A stretch of 64,000 nucleotides of DNA. Origin: RBC074 sp964470555. GTDB lineage: Bacteria; Acidobacteriota; Blastocatellia; RBC074. A program made the position numbers and the translations under genes. The first letter of the stretch is position 1. Each line of letters begins with the position of its first letter. The DNA lies in contig CAYYDG010000028.1 in the NCBI GenBank assembly GCA_964470555.1, positions 33,114 to 97,113 on the forward strand, read 5' to 3'. This document shows, in pieces, positions 46,349-56,180 of the stretch. The notes beneath the pieces were generated by a model. The model was not told the DNA's origin and ran no database searches. It was given only the letters and a program-made list of their open reading frames with translations.

Positions 46349-48775
46349 TCACTCGCATCGAAGCGCGATCATCGGATCCACCTTTGACGCCCGCCGAGCC
46401 GGAATCAAACACGCCAGCAACACGACAGCCGCCAGCAAAACAGAAACTCCGGCATAAGCCATCGCATCGTTCGGGCTGACTTCAAACAACAATTTTGTCA
46501 GCAATCGAGAAACTGCGAACGCAGCCACCAACCCGATGCCGATGCCAATGCCTGCCAGCCGCATTCCCTGAGCAATGACCATTCGAATCACATCGCTGCG
46601 TTGCGCGCCGAGCGCCAGTCGGATGCCAATTTCCTGCGTGCGTTGGGTGACAACATACGTCATCACACCGTAAATGCCGACCACCGCCAGAGCAATTGCC
46701 AATCCGGCAAAAACCACCAACAGCATGGCAATAAACCGTTGCGGCGCGACCGACCGCGCAACCATCGTTTCCATCGTCAGGGGACGGCGAATCGGTTGAT
46801 CGGGATCAATGTTGCGTACAACCTGACGAATGCTGCCAATCAAACTTTCCGGCTCGGCCTTGCCACGAACCACCAGCGTCATCCACGAACTCGGCATTTG
46901 AGCCGCAGGGATATAAAGCTCCGGATTGAATTCATCGGTCAAATTCAACAACTTGACATTGCCGATGATACCGACGATTTCGCGCGAAACCGGCTTGCCG
47001 TACAACTCGACTTCTTCGGGCGAACCGACGGTCAATCGTTTGCCAATCGGGTTTTCATTCGGCCAATGTAGTTTTGCCAGTTGTTCATTGATGATGACGA
47101 CGCCTGCGCTGGTGCGAACGTCTGTGTCGGTGAAATCTCGCCCGGCGCGAATCGGAATGCCAAGCGTTTTGAAATACTCAGAACTGATTTCGTGATTGTC
47201 GGCGTCGGGAGGATCGGTATTCGGCGCAACAGGGCGACCATCAATGTTGAACGAAGTCGCTCTGCGTCCGTTGTTGAACGGCAAAATCGTCGTCAATGAA
47301 GCGGTTTCGACGCCCGGCATGGCGCGAACGCCTTCTAACGCGCGGCGAAAAAAATCAGCCTGTTGCCATGGGTCTTTGTATTTGGCGCGCGGCAAACTGA
47401 TGTCGGCTTTGATGACGTTTTCCGCGCGAAATCCCGGATTGACTTCTAGCAGTTTCCAGAAACTTTTCAGCAACAGCCCCGCCGTCACCAGCAACACCAA
47501 CGAAGCGGCGATTTCCAGCACGACCAATCCGTTGCGAATCACCGTCAATTTGGACGATCCCGAAGCCGAACGCGTGGATTCGCGCATGGCCTGACTCAAA
47601 TTGGTTTTGGTCAATTGCCACGCGGGCAACGCGCCGAAAACGATTCCTGTAACAACGGACATCAACATCGTAAAGCCGATGACAAAACGATCAATCGTGA
47701 TTGCATCGGAATTCGGAATCGCATCAGGATTGATCTTGATCAACCATTCCACGCCAAACGCCGCCAGTAACAATCCCAACAACCCGCCGAGTATGCCCAA
47801 CACCAAGCTTTCGCTGAGCATCAAGCGAATCAGATTCCAGCGCGAAGCGCCGAGCGCCGCACGAACGGAAATTTCTTTCCAGCGCACAGTCGCGCGTCCG
47901 AGCAGTAAACTCGCCACATTGACGCAAGCAATCAACAACACCAACACGACTGCACCGAACAGAATCCACAACGGACGTTCGATTTCGCCAACCAGTTCTT
48001 CGCGCAGCGAAACCAGTTTGAATCCGTTATCGCGGTCTGTGTTTGGATTTTCCTGTTCGATTTGTTTGGCGATGGCCAGGGCGTCGGCCTGCGCCTGATC
48101 GTAACTGACGCCAGGTTTCAACCGCGCCATAGATTGCAGAAACGACGTGCCGCGCTGGTATTTGGCCAAATCCAGCGCCAGCGGTTTCCAGATTTCAATG
48201 CTGTCAGATGGAAAGTTGAATCCTTTCGGCATGACGCCAATCACTGTGAACGCTTCGCCGTTGAGTTGAATGTTCTGACCGACGATTTCTTTGCCGCCGA
48301 ACCGCCGTTGCCACAACCCGTAACTGATAACCGCGACCAGATTTTTGCCCGGCGCGTCTTCTTCAGCGGTGAACCAGCGACCTTGGAGCGGTTGCACACC
48401 GGCGACCTTGCCAAAATCCGCTGAAGCGTTGATGGCCGAAAGCGATTCGGGATTGCCATTGCCGGTCAACGCCGTGCTGGTGTAATGAAACGCCGCGTAA
48501 TGTTCAAAGCTCTGATTGCGCGTGCGCAAATCTGTGTAATTGTGCGGCGAAACGGAAAACCGATTGCCTCCGTTTCCATCGCTCGCCCACACGTAACTGA
48601 TGCGGTCAAAATTCGGATACGGCATCGGACGCAGCAACAACGCATTGACCACGCTGAACACTGCCGCGTTGGCTCCGATGCCCAGCGCCAACGTCAGCAC
48701 GGCGATCGAGGTATAGCCGGGATTCTTCCACAACATACGGCAACCGTATTGCAAATCCTTCAATATGTTTTCCAT
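46349..48775 (-). CDS. Large MacB/FtsX-type ABC permease, acidobacterial duplicated type
   Basis: 808 residues with two repeated halves. Each half has a MacB-type periplasmic domain and FtsX membrane segments. The start MENILKDLQYGCRMLWKNPG followed by LTLALGIGANAAVFSVVNAL is the hallmark of the duplicated permeases common in acidobacteria. Membrane clusters are near residues 270-390 (FGAVVLVLLIACVNVASLLL), 435 and 690-800. The C-terminus ACLIPARRASKVDPMIALR is also typical. Exported substrate unknown. It starts 8 bases after the stop of the other large permease gene, so the two form an operon. Confidence 0.92.
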   Translation of the reverse strand: MENILKDLQYGCRMLWKNPGYTSIAVLTLALGIGANAAVFSVVNALLLRPMPYPNFDRISYVWASDGNGGNRFSVSPHNYTDLRTRNQSFEHYAAFHYTSTALTGNGNPESLSAINASADFGKVAGVQPLQGRWFTAEEDAPGKNLVAVISYGLWQRRFGGKEIVGQNIQLNGEAFTVIGVMPKGFNFPSDSIEIWKPLALDLAKYQRGTSFLQSMARLKPGVSYDQAQADALAIAKQIEQENPNTDRDNGFKLVSLREELVGEIERPLWILFGAVVLVLLIACVNVASLLLGRATVRWKEISVRAALGASRWNLIRLMLSESLVLGILGGLLGLLLAAFGVEWLIKINPDAIPNSDAITIDRFVIGFTMLMSVVTGIVFGALPAWQLTKTNLSQAMRESTRSASGSSKLTVIRNGLVVLEIAASLVLLVTAGLLLKSFWKLLEVNPGFRAENVIKADISLPRAKYKDPWQQADFFRRALEGVRAMPGVETASLTTILPFNNGRRATSFNIDGRPVAPNTDPPDADNHEISSEYFKTLGIPIRAGRDFTDTDVRTSAGVVIINEQLAKLHWPNENPIGKRLTVGSPEEVELYGKPVSREIVGIIGNVKLLNLTDEFNPELYIPAAQMPSSWMTLVVRGKAEPESLIGSIRQVVRNIDPDQPIRRPLTMETMVARSVAPQRFIAMLLVVFAGLAIALAVVGIYGVMTYVVTQRTQEIGIRLALGAQRSDVIRMVIAQGMRLAGIGIGIGLVAAFAVSRLLTKLLFEVSPNDAMAYAGVSVLLAAVVLLACLIPARRASKVDPMIALRCE

Positions 48776-48783
48776 CTCTTCTC

Positions 48784-51228
48784 CTATTCGTAACGAAGCG
48801 CAATCATCGGGTCCACTTTGGCAGCGCGACTGGCGGGAATCAGGCAGGCGATCATGACCACCAATCCCAGCGCCAGCGTCACGCCGATGAATGCCACGGC
48901 GTCGGTCGAACTGACGCCGTAAAGCAAATTCGCCAACAACCGCGTCAACACAAAAGCCGCTGCCAGGCCAATTGCCATGCCAATCGCGGCGAGTTTCAAT
49001 CCCTGCCGCAAGACCAGTTTCAAAACATCGCTGCGTTGAGCGCCGAGCGCCATGCGAATGCCGACTTCGCGCGTTCGCTGCGCCACCGAATACGACATCA
49101 CGCCGTAAATGCCTATGGCCGCCAGCGTCAGCGCCAACAATCCGAACGCCGCCAACATCGCAGCCACGGCGCGCGCCGGAAACAGCGCCAGGTTCATGTG
49201 CTCGGCCAGAGTTTTGACTCCGGTCACAGGCAGGTTCGGATCCAGGTTTCGGAATTCGTTGCGAATCGCCGCAATCATGGTTTCCGGTTTGGCTCTGGTG
49301 CGGACAATCAAGGTGTTGAACGCCAATTGATCCCCCATCGGAAACCAGACGAACGAACGCGGGTCTTCTCCCAGACTCCAGTATTTGCCGTCTTTGGCGA
49401 CGCCTGCGATTTCCCAGAACCCACCATCGGGACGGGTGCGGAATCGTTTGCCGAGCGCGTTTTCATTCGGATTGCCGCCGGGAAAGAATTTGCGCGCGAA
49501 GGTTTCATTGACAACCACTGAGCGCGTTTTGCCTTCCTGGTCAAGCTCGTTCAAATCGCGTCCGGCCAGAATCGGCGTGCCAACAGTTTCAAAATACTTC
49601 AATCCGGCGCTGGCATTCATCGCGTTCGGAACATTCGCGCCGCGTTCTTCCGGCGCGCCTTCGATGTAAATGTTCGTTCCGTTGTAATTCATGCTCAACG
49701 GCATGAAATCCGTCACTGATGCCGATTGCACGCCGGGCAAGGCTTCGATTCGATTGAGCAGTTGCTTGCGAAGTTGATTGCCGGGTTCGGTTTGATAACC
49801 CTGCAAACTGAGGTCGAAGTTCATCATCACTGCGTTTTCCTGTGTGAATCCGGGGTTCAGCGAACGCAGTTGCTGCAACGCGCGCAGCGTCAATCCGGCG
49901 GCCACCAGCAACAACAACGAAACGGCTATTTGCGCCACCACCAGCGAACTTCGCAACCACGAACGACGAACCCCCGATTGCGAAGCGACATCTTTCAATG
50001 CTGAAACCAGATCGGGTTTGGTCGCCTGCAACGCCGGAACCAGACCGAAGACAATTCCGGTAATAACGGCCACCACCATCGAAAACACCAGCACTCGCCA
50101 ATCCACATGCAGTTCCAGGGTGATCGGAATATCAGCCGGAGGCTTCAACCCCATGACCAGATCAATGATCCATCCGGCCATCAACACGCCAGCCAATCCC
50201 CCAACCAGCGCCAACAAGACGCTTTCGGTCAGCAACTGACGAACAATGCGCGCGCGGCTGGCTCCGATGGACAATCGAATGGCGATTTCCTTGCTGCGTT
50301 CCGTCGCACGAGCCAGCAGCAAGTTCGCCAGATTCGTGCAGGCGATCAACAGAACCAGCGCCACCAGTCCCATCAACGCCGCCGATACGCCGAGCACGCT
50401 GTTTCGTATGGTCGGCAAAATGAATCCAGGTTTGACGAGTTGAATCCGCAACCCGTCGTTTTCGTTCGGAAATTCCTGAGCCAGTTGAGCGGCCACCAGA
50501 TTCAACGACGCTTCGGCTTGTTGCTGGCTGACGCCGCCTTTCAATCGCCCCACCAGAAACAGATTGTCTGTGCTGCGCCGATCCAGATAATCGCTTTCCG
50601 GTTCGATCCAGCGCTGCATGGCAAAGGGCACAAACACTTCCGGCGAATACACGAATTCCGTCCCGCTGAACCCGGCGGGAGCCACGCCTATGACTTTGAA
50701 CTTTTTGCCATTGATCAAAATATCGCTGTCTACGATTGAGCGGTCACCGCCAAAGCGAGCTTGCCAAAGCGAATGGCTGATAATCGCCACCGGATGCGAC
50801 AATCGCGTATTGTCTTCTTCGGGCAAAAATGTTCGCCCGATGGCCGGTTTGACGCCGAGCACGTCGAAGTAATTTCCCGAAACAAGGTATCCCCAGACTT
50901 TTTCGCTGTTGTTGTTGCGACTCAAACTCATCGGCGCGAATCGGTAGGCCAGCAACCCGGACAAAACTTCGTTGCGGTCGCGGAAATCGCGGTAATTGGG
51001 ATAAGAATGCGCAGCCATTTGGTCATTGCCACGAATCGGCGCAACCGTCACCACTCGCTCCGGTTCCGTCACAGGCAAGGGACGAAACAAGATCATATTG
51101 ACCAGACTGAAAATCGCCGTGTTGGCTCCAATGCCCAGCGCCAACGACAAAATCGCCACCAGCGAAAACGCGGGGCTTTTCAACAAACGGCGAATTCCGA
51201 ATCGAACGTCCTGCAACAAAGTTTCCAT
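48784..51228 (-). CDS. Large MacB/FtsX-type ABC permease, first of the pair
   Basis: 814 residues with the same duplicated FtsX architecture as its neighbour. It opens METLLQDVRFGIRRLLKSPA, then LSLALGIGANTAIFSLVNMI, and ends ACLIPASRAAKVDPMIALR. The two permeases are clearly paralogues. The ATG at 51228 is chosen because GAGGA lies 7 bases upstream and the family start METLLQD follows; a frame start at 51279 adds 17 unrelated residues. It may assemble with the second permease and the ATPase encoded downstream. Confidence 0.92.
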   Translation of the reverse strand: METLLQDVRFGIRRLLKSPAFSLVAILSLALGIGANTAIFSLVNMILFRPLPVTEPERVVTVAPIRGNDQMAAHSYPNYRDFRDRNEVLSGLLAYRFAPMSLSRNNNSEKVWGYLVSGNYFDVLGVKPAIGRTFLPEEDNTRLSHPVAIISHSLWQARFGGDRSIVDSDILINGKKFKVIGVAPAGFSGTEFVYSPEVFVPFAMQRWIEPESDYLDRRSTDNLFLVGRLKGGVSQQQAEASLNLVAAQLAQEFPNENDGLRIQLVKPGFILPTIRNSVLGVSAALMGLVALVLLIACTNLANLLLARATERSKEIAIRLSIGASRARIVRQLLTESVLLALVGGLAGVLMAGWIIDLVMGLKPPADIPITLELHVDWRVLVFSMVVAVITGIVFGLVPALQATKPDLVSALKDVASQSGVRRSWLRSSLVVAQIAVSLLLLVAAGLTLRALQQLRSLNPGFTQENAVMMNFDLSLQGYQTEPGNQLRKQLLNRIEALPGVQSASVTDFMPLSMNYNGTNIYIEGAPEERGANVPNAMNASAGLKYFETVGTPILAGRDLNELDQEGKTRSVVVNETFARKFFPGGNPNENALGKRFRTRPDGGFWEIAGVAKDGKYWSLGEDPRSFVWFPMGDQLAFNTLIVRTRAKPETMIAAIRNEFRNLDPNLPVTGVKTLAEHMNLALFPARAVAAMLAAFGLLALTLAAIGIYGVMSYSVAQRTREVGIRMALGAQRSDVLKLVLRQGLKLAAIGMAIGLAAAFVLTRLLANLLYGVSSTDAVAFIGVTLALGLVVMIACLIPASRAAKVDPMIALRYE

Positions 51229-51444
51229 ATCAAGTCCTCGTTTAGTTGTCCTATTGTCAGGAAACGACAAATCAAACAATTTTCAATCCAAATACTGTGC
51301 CTGGCTTTGAATAAAAATAAATTCTGCAATTGGTGGAGTTGTCGAAGGAAGACTTGGCAGGAATTTGCTGGCTCGTCCGAATCCGGGAAGACCAAATCCC
51401 GAATTCGGACAAAAAGAGTATTTAGTCTGAATTAGGCTATTTGG

Positions 51445-52194
51445 CTAGATTGATAAAAAGTCACTGTCTAATCGGTCTTGAGCAAGTTGATATATCTCCA
51501 TATCAACTGCCGACATCGCTTCGATCTTGGCGCGTATGGATTTGTCCAAAGCATCGCGCACAAATCGTTTTTCGGTAATGTTGTGCTTGAAGCGTTCAAA
51601 ATCAGGTGGCAATTGCCAGCCTGCTTTTTGGCAAGTCAGAGTCGCAGTCTTGGCAAAATCGTCCACAGTGCCGACAACATCAATTTTTTTTAGACGAGAT
51701 GAAGCGAGGTCAAACATTTGCTCGTCTGACAGATCGCTCAATAAATATGGCGTTGATTGCGCCAACTGCCGCGACTGAGGATTTCTGAGCAGCGCAGCGA
51801 TAACCGGAGCTTCCGTGCTATCGAGAAATTCAGGCAACGGACGCCTTACCGCAACTTTCCATAGCTGAACGAACTCATCAATATCCGGGTCTGGATGCCC
51901 AGCATTGGGATCGTTATCGAACACTTCATTCAAATACTCGTACACTGAACATAACCGATCCACCGGATGCCGAAAGATTGCGATAACAAACGGATTGTTC
52001 AGATGAAAACAGATTTCGTATCCAACGTGGCCAGTGATCAGGCGGTATTTGCCAAGCTCGCTCATCGGCCATTTGCGAATTGTCTCCCAATACGCGCCCG
52101 ATAAAATTTCAGCCTGATTGAAGTGATCGCTCAAAAAACTGGTAAACGACATTCCAGCCGTTTTGGGGATATGAAGGAAAAAATACTGTCTCAT
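51445..52194 (-). CDS. Sulfotransferase family protein (family 2 type)
   Basis: 249 residues. The PAPS loop is FFLHIPKTAGMSFTSFLSDH and the 3'-phosphate-binding motif is FVIAIFRHPVDRLCSVYEYL. The rest is helical. It resembles the sulfotransferases that act on cell-surface sugars. It lies downstream of senB on the same strand after a gap of 214 bases without a gene; a role in selenoneine chemistry is not suggested by the sequence. Confidence 0.85.
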   Translation of the reverse strand: MRQYFFLHIPKTAGMSFTSFLSDHFNQAEILSGAYWETIRKWPMSELGKYRLITGHVGYEICFHLNNPFVIAIFRHPVDRLCSVYEYLNEVFDNDPNAGHPDPDIDEFVQLWKVAVRRPLPEFLDSTEAPVIAALLRNPQSRQLAQSTPYLLSDLSDEQMFDLASSRLKKIDVVGTVDDFAKTATLTCQKAGWQLPPDFERFKHNITEKRFVRDALDKSIRAKIEAMSAVDMEIYQLAQDRLDSDFLSI

Positions 52195-52408
52195 AAATAT
52201 CAGTAGACCACTAAATGGGAAAATTTAAGTAGCAGATTTCGGTTGATTTAACAGGGCTTCCGATGAAAAAAAATAACGAAAGAAAACCTTCTGCCAACCA
52301 ATCGAATTCAGACGATAAGTTTCTGGAATTTGATACGCAAGTCCAGCAGGCCTTACTCGAAGTCGTTTTGGTCAGTATCCTGTCGAAGATACTGACCAAA
52401 TTTGCATG

Positions 52409-53359
52409 TCAAAGCTCGGCCAGCAATTCGTCCAACGTCGTTCGCTCTCGTTGTGGCATGAAATTCAACGCCAAGCCGCGACAAAGAGCTTTCAAATGGG
52501 CCAGAAAAGCGGCGTCAGTTTCGGCTTGCCAGAGCAATTTGGCCAGGCCGCGCGTGTCGCCGACTTCAAAATATCCGGGATAATCGTCGCCAAGCAGTCC
52601 GACATTGCCGGGAATGCGCGATGCCAGAACCGGGATTCCGGCAACGATGGCTTCGGAAACGACGTTGGCTCCGCCTTCCATCTTCGACGAATGCACGCAC
52701 AACTGGCTGGTCAGCAGAATTTTCCGTACACGTTCCGGCGATTGTTCGTCCAACCAGCGATAACGGGAATTGGCGCGCATTTCCCGCTCAGCGCCGACAG
52801 CCATTCGTTCATCCATCGCCGCTCCGACATGAACAATTTCAATCCGCGAGCTTTTCGGCAACAAACGGGCGGCTTTAGCAGCGCGAAACGGGTCTTTTAC
52901 ATCACGCAGATGGCCGATGACGCAAACTCGAAATTGCGGATTGCGGATTGCGGATTGCGGATTTCGAGGCGGTTCAACGGACTGATAAATGACTCGCGTC
53001 TTGGCGTGAAAGCGCGGCGGCAAATCGTCCAGCGCTTTGGGTTGCAACACGATCAATCGTGTCGCCATTTCCAACGCCAACTGCGCTCGGCGGCTGCGAC
53101 GCAAATCGTGGTAAAGATCGGTTCCGGTCAACGCCACGATCAAAGGGCGGCGCGGATGCTGGCTGCGAAACGCGCGAATCGAATCGAAGCTGCGTTTGGC
53201 ATGCAGCGCAATCAAAACGTCACACACTTGCCCTTCGTAACGTTGCGCGATCCAGACTTTGTGACCAAGTTCGCGTAGTAGCTTCGCCCAACGCAACGCC
53301 GTGCGCCGATTTCCATGGCGCGATTGGGCTGGCGCAGGCGTGATGATTCCAATCTTCAT
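52409..53359 (-). CDS. senB: Selenosugar synthase SenB (selenoneine biosynthesis)
   Basis: 316 residues of the TIGR04348-type glycosyltransferase family now known as SenB, which joins selenophosphate to a UDP-sugar to give a selenosugar. Family-typical stretches are KIGIITPAPAQSRHGNRRTA, LRWAKLLRELGHKVWIAQRY, DVLIALHAKRSF, RPLIVALTGTDLYHDL and KTRVIYQS, then VIGHLRDVKDPFRAA and SSKMEGGANVVSEAI near the C-terminus. The ATG at 53359 is 11 bases after the senA stop; the frame extends further, but without family similarity. A tandem 7-base repeat lies inside the gene. Adjacency to the EgtB-like senA supports the assignment. Confidence 0.87.
   Translation of the reverse strand: MKIGIITPAPAQSRHGNRRTALRWAKLLRELGHKVWIAQRYEGQVCDVLIALHAKRSFDSIRAFRSQHPRRPLIVALTGTDLYHDLRRSRRAQLALEMATRLIVLQPKALDDLPPRFHAKTRVIYQSVEPPRNPQSAIRNPQFRVCVIGHLRDVKDPFRAAKAARLLPKSSRIEIVHVGAAMDERMAVGAEREMRANSRYRWLDEQSPERVRKILLTSQLCVHSSKMEGGANVVSEAIVAGIPVLASRIPGNVGLLGDDYPGYFEVGDTRGLAKLLWQAETDAAFLAHLKALCRGLALNFMPQRERTTLDELLAEL
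52934..52961. repeat. Four tandem copies of a 7-base unit inside senB
   Basis: TTGCGGA is repeated four times without error (28 bases), reading as NPQSAIRNPQ on the senB strand. A gain or loss of one copy would shift the reading frame of senB. Confidence 0.9.
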
Positions 53360-53370
53360 TTGGCGCGAAA

Positions 53371-54693
53371 TTACAGCGTCCTGGCGCAGCGGAAGCCGGA
53401 AATCATCCAACGCTCCGGCGGATTGAAAAAGTTGCGATACGTCGTGCGAATGTGAAAACGCGGCGTGGCGAACGAAGCTCCGCGCAGGACTTTTTGGCCG
53501 ACAAACCATTTGTCGTTGTATTCGTTGAACTCGGTTTGGAATCCCGGATACGGCGCGTAATCCGAATTCGTCCATTCCCACACATCGCCGATCATTTGGT
53601 GACAGCCGTAACCGCTTTTGCCTTTCGGATACGCCCCAATCGGCGCGACTGCCCACAACTGATTGTCGAACAGATTGGCGTGTTCGACTTGTGGCGCGGC
53701 GTTTCCCCAGGGAAAGTTTTGTTTGGCGTTTGTCGCCGGATCAAAGCAAGCCGCTTTTTCCCATTCGGCTTCGGTGGGCAGTCGTTTGCCAGCCCATTTG
53801 GCAAAGGCAGCGGCTTCGAAATAGCTGACGTGCGCCACTGGTTCGTTGGCTTTGGATTGCGCCGGATGCAAGCCGTGATAATCGCGAATCAGCCATTCAT
53901 CTCCTTCGCGTTCCCAATACAGCGGAGCCTGCCACTGTTCGCGGTTGACCGCTTCCCAGCCGGTCGAAAGCCACCAGCGATAATCCTGATAGGCTCCGGC
54001 TTCGATGAATTCCAGATAGTCGCCGACGCTAACCAGCACTCGATCAATCGCAAAGTCCTGCAGGAACACAGTGTGCTGAGGCTTTTCGTTGTCCCAGGCG
54101 AAATCGTCGCCAGCGTAACCAAGCGGAAACAATCCGCCTTCGATTTCGACCATGCCGCTGACAGGTTCGGTCGCTGTCGGCATCACTGCCGCCGGAGCTT
54201 CGTACAAATCGCAGAGCAAATGTTTGATGTCGTAAACCAGCAATTCCTGATGCTGGATTTCGTGCTCCAATCCCAACCGTACGAGCTTCAACAATTCCGG
54301 GTCGTCCGTCCGTTCCAGAAACTTCAGCATTTCAGCGTCAACGTGCTGGCGGTAACGCACCGTTTCTTTCACCGTAGGCCGCGAGCGCGTGCCCCGCTTC
54401 GCCCGCAAGATGCGTTTGCCGAACCCTTCGTAATAGGAATTGAAGTAGAAGAGAAAATCTTCGTCGTAGGCTCGATACTCTGGCTGATACGTCAGCAACA
54501 ACGTCTCAAAAAACCACGTCGTGTGGCCAATGTGCCAGCGTGGCGGAGACATAAACTCGGCGGTCTGAATGACGTAATCTTCGATCTCTAGCGGCGCAAC
54601 GATCTGCATCGTTTGCTGGCGAACCTGCTGGTATAGGTTTAGGGTTGACGCGACGACCGAAGGGTTCGCTTTCGACGTTTGAGCAATCGGCAT
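53371..54693 (-). CDS. senA: Selenoneine synthase SenA (EgtB-like)
   Basis: 440 residues. An N-terminal DinB-type iron-binding domain has HIGHTTWFFET and LGLEHEIQHQELLVYDIKH (likely His ligands). The formylglycine-generating-enzyme-like domain follows, with VEIEGGLFPLGYAG, RLPTEAEWEKAA, IGDVWEWTNSDYAPYPGF and VLRGASFATPRFHIRTTYRN. This is the EgtB/SenA family of non-haem iron enzymes, which attach S or Se to hercynine. SenA is favoured over EgtB because senB follows directly. EgtD, which makes hercynine, is not in the window. The start at 54693 has GGAGGGG just upstream. Confidence 0.8.
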   Translation of the reverse strand: MPIAQTSKANPSVVASTLNLYQQVRQQTMQIVAPLEIEDYVIQTAEFMSPPRWHIGHTTWFFETLLLTYQPEYRAYDEDFLFYFNSYYEGFGKRILRAKRGTRSRPTVKETVRYRQHVDAEMLKFLERTDDPELLKLVRLGLEHEIQHQELLVYDIKHLLCDLYEAPAAVMPTATEPVSGMVEIEGGLFPLGYAGDDFAWDNEKPQHTVFLQDFAIDRVLVSVGDYLEFIEAGAYQDYRWWLSTGWEAVNREQWQAPLYWEREGDEWLIRDYHGLHPAQSKANEPVAHVSYFEAAAFAKWAGKRLPTEAEWEKAACFDPATNAKQNFPWGNAAPQVEHANLFDNQLWAVAPIGAYPKGKSGYGCHQMIGDVWEWTNSDYAPYPGFQTEFNEYNDKWFVGQKVLRGASFATPRFHIRTTYRNFFNPPERWMISGFRCARTL

Positions 54694-54708
54694 TTTCCCC
54701 TCCAAAAA

Positions 54709-54777
54709 AGTAGACAGGATTTTCAGGATTTCTCAGGATGGGTTTCATCCTGCTGAATCCTGTAAATCCTGTCTACT
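54709..54777. repeat. Palindromic repeat, AGTAGACAGGATT family, copy 1
   Basis: The arms of 32 bases (54709-54740 and 54746-54777) pair with about four mismatches over a 5-base loop. The outer 13 bases, AGTAGACAGGATT and AATCCTGTCTACT, are perfect. A related element sits at 57704-57767. It lies between the propeller gene and senA. Confidence 0.85.
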
Positions 54778-54786
54778 GCTTTTCCA

Positions 54787-56133
54787 TTACTTCCCAATCG
54801 CAAACAGATCGCGTTCGCCGCGCACGAACATCATCTTGCCGGAAATGGCCGGAGTCGCCATCAGCAATTGGCCGATGCTGTTTTTGCCGAGCAGTTCAAA
54901 TTTGTCTCCGGCTTTGACGATGAAAATGTCGCCGTCTTCGCTGGGCAGATAAATCTTTCCGTCCGACGCGACAGGCGATCCGCTGAAGCCGCTGCCTTGA
55001 TGGGGAATGCGTGATTGATATTTTTCTTCGCCGGTCGCCAGATCGAAGCAACTGAAGATGCCTTCGTTTTTCAGCACGTACAGCAGCCCCTGATAAATCA
55101 GCGGCGTAGGCATGTACGAACCGACTTTCTGACGCGTCCAGGCGACGTGCTGGCTGGTGGTTTGCCCTTTCGGCAAAGTGATGTCGCCGCTGGCTCCGGG
55201 GCGAACGACGAAGATCGGCGCATTCGGTCGGCGTCCGCTGGCGACGACAATCAATTCGCCGGAAAAGATCGGCGTCGGGGCAGTGATATTGGAGCTGTCG
55301 CCAAGCTTCCAAAGTTCTTTGCCGGTTTCGGGATCATTGCCGCGAATGAAGTTCGGCGCGTTGGTGATGAGTTCCGTACGAGCTTTGCCGGGATAAATCG
55401 TCGGCGTCGCCCACGAAGGCATTTCGGTTCGGTCAGCTTTCCAGACGGTTTCGCCGGTTTTGATGTTGATGCCCATCAGGAAATCTTCTTTGGACGTGTC
55501 GCACTGCACGATGACCAGGTCTTTGTAAATGATCGGCGAACTGGCCGTGCCCCATTCGTATTCCGGCAAATCGTACGCGCCAACATCCAACCGCCCCAGG
55601 TCTTTTTTCCACGCGAGCTTGCCTTTCATATCGAAGGCGTAGAGTCCTTGCGAACCAAAGAACGCAACGACATAACGTCCGTCAGTCGCAGGCGAAGAAC
55701 TGGCGTAGGTGGATTTGACGTGGCGTTTTTCGAGCGGCACGCCTTCGTAAGCGACTTTGTCCCAAACGATCTTGCCGGTCTTTTTGTCCAGACAGAACAC
55801 TTTCCATTGATGGACGGATTTGTCGTCTGAAGCGTCTCCCGCACCGTACAAGCCCGGCTTGAATGAGGCTTTGTCTTTGCTGCTGATAGCCGAAGTGACA
55901 AAGACTTTGTCGCCCCAAACCACCGGGCTGGAATGCGCCAAACCGGGAATGCGAACTTTCCATTTGATCGCCGTTCCCTTTTCGCCGTCCCAGGCGTCGG
56001 GCAAGTTTTGGCCGTCAGCGACTCCGGCAGCGTGATCGCCACGAAACGAAGGCCAGTTATCTTTGGTGGATTGTTTTTGAGCTACGGCAGGAGTGAAAAA
56101 TAGGAACAACAGGCAAAAAATCCGAAGTTTCAT
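54787..56133 (-). CDS. Secreted PQQ-like beta-propeller protein
   Basis: 448 residues. The signal peptide RIFCLLFLFFTPAVAQ is followed by NWPSFRGDHAAGVADG, the typical opening of PQQ-binding-like propeller proteins. Repeated blades such as VYCLD-type GKIVWDK, LYAFDMKGKLAWKKDLG and GINIKTGETVWKADRTEMPS follow. No catalytic residues are recognised; many such proteins act as binding or scaffold proteins. GGAG lies 7 bases before the ATG. Its place between selD and senA may be accidental. Confidence 0.87.
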   Translation of the reverse strand: MKLRIFCLLFLFFTPAVAQKQSTKDNWPSFRGDHAAGVADGQNLPDAWDGEKGTAIKWKVRIPGLAHSSPVVWGDKVFVTSAISSKDKASFKPGLYGAGDASDDKSVHQWKVFCLDKKTGKIVWDKVAYEGVPLEKRHVKSTYASSSPATDGRYVVAFFGSQGLYAFDMKGKLAWKKDLGRLDVGAYDLPEYEWGTASSPIIYKDLVIVQCDTSKEDFLMGINIKTGETVWKADRTEMPSWATPTIYPGKARTELITNAPNFIRGNDPETGKELWKLGDSSNITAPTPIFSGELIVVASGRRPNAPIFVVRPGASGDITLPKGQTTSQHVAWTRQKVGSYMPTPLIYQGLLYVLKNEGIFSCFDLATGEEKYQSRIPHQGSGFSGSPVASDGKIYLPSEDGDIFIVKAGDKFELLGKNSIGQLLMATPAISGKMMFVRGERDLFAIGK

Positions 56134-56180
56134 TGGTATTCTCCGGTTCGGCAATTATGGGTTGGGGATAAGCTGAAACT

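Noticed and set aside
52263..52583. Small plus-strand gene after the sulfotransferase region
   Set aside because: Its first 45 codons have no recognised similarity, and the remainder is antisense to senB. No strong ribosome-binding site was seen.
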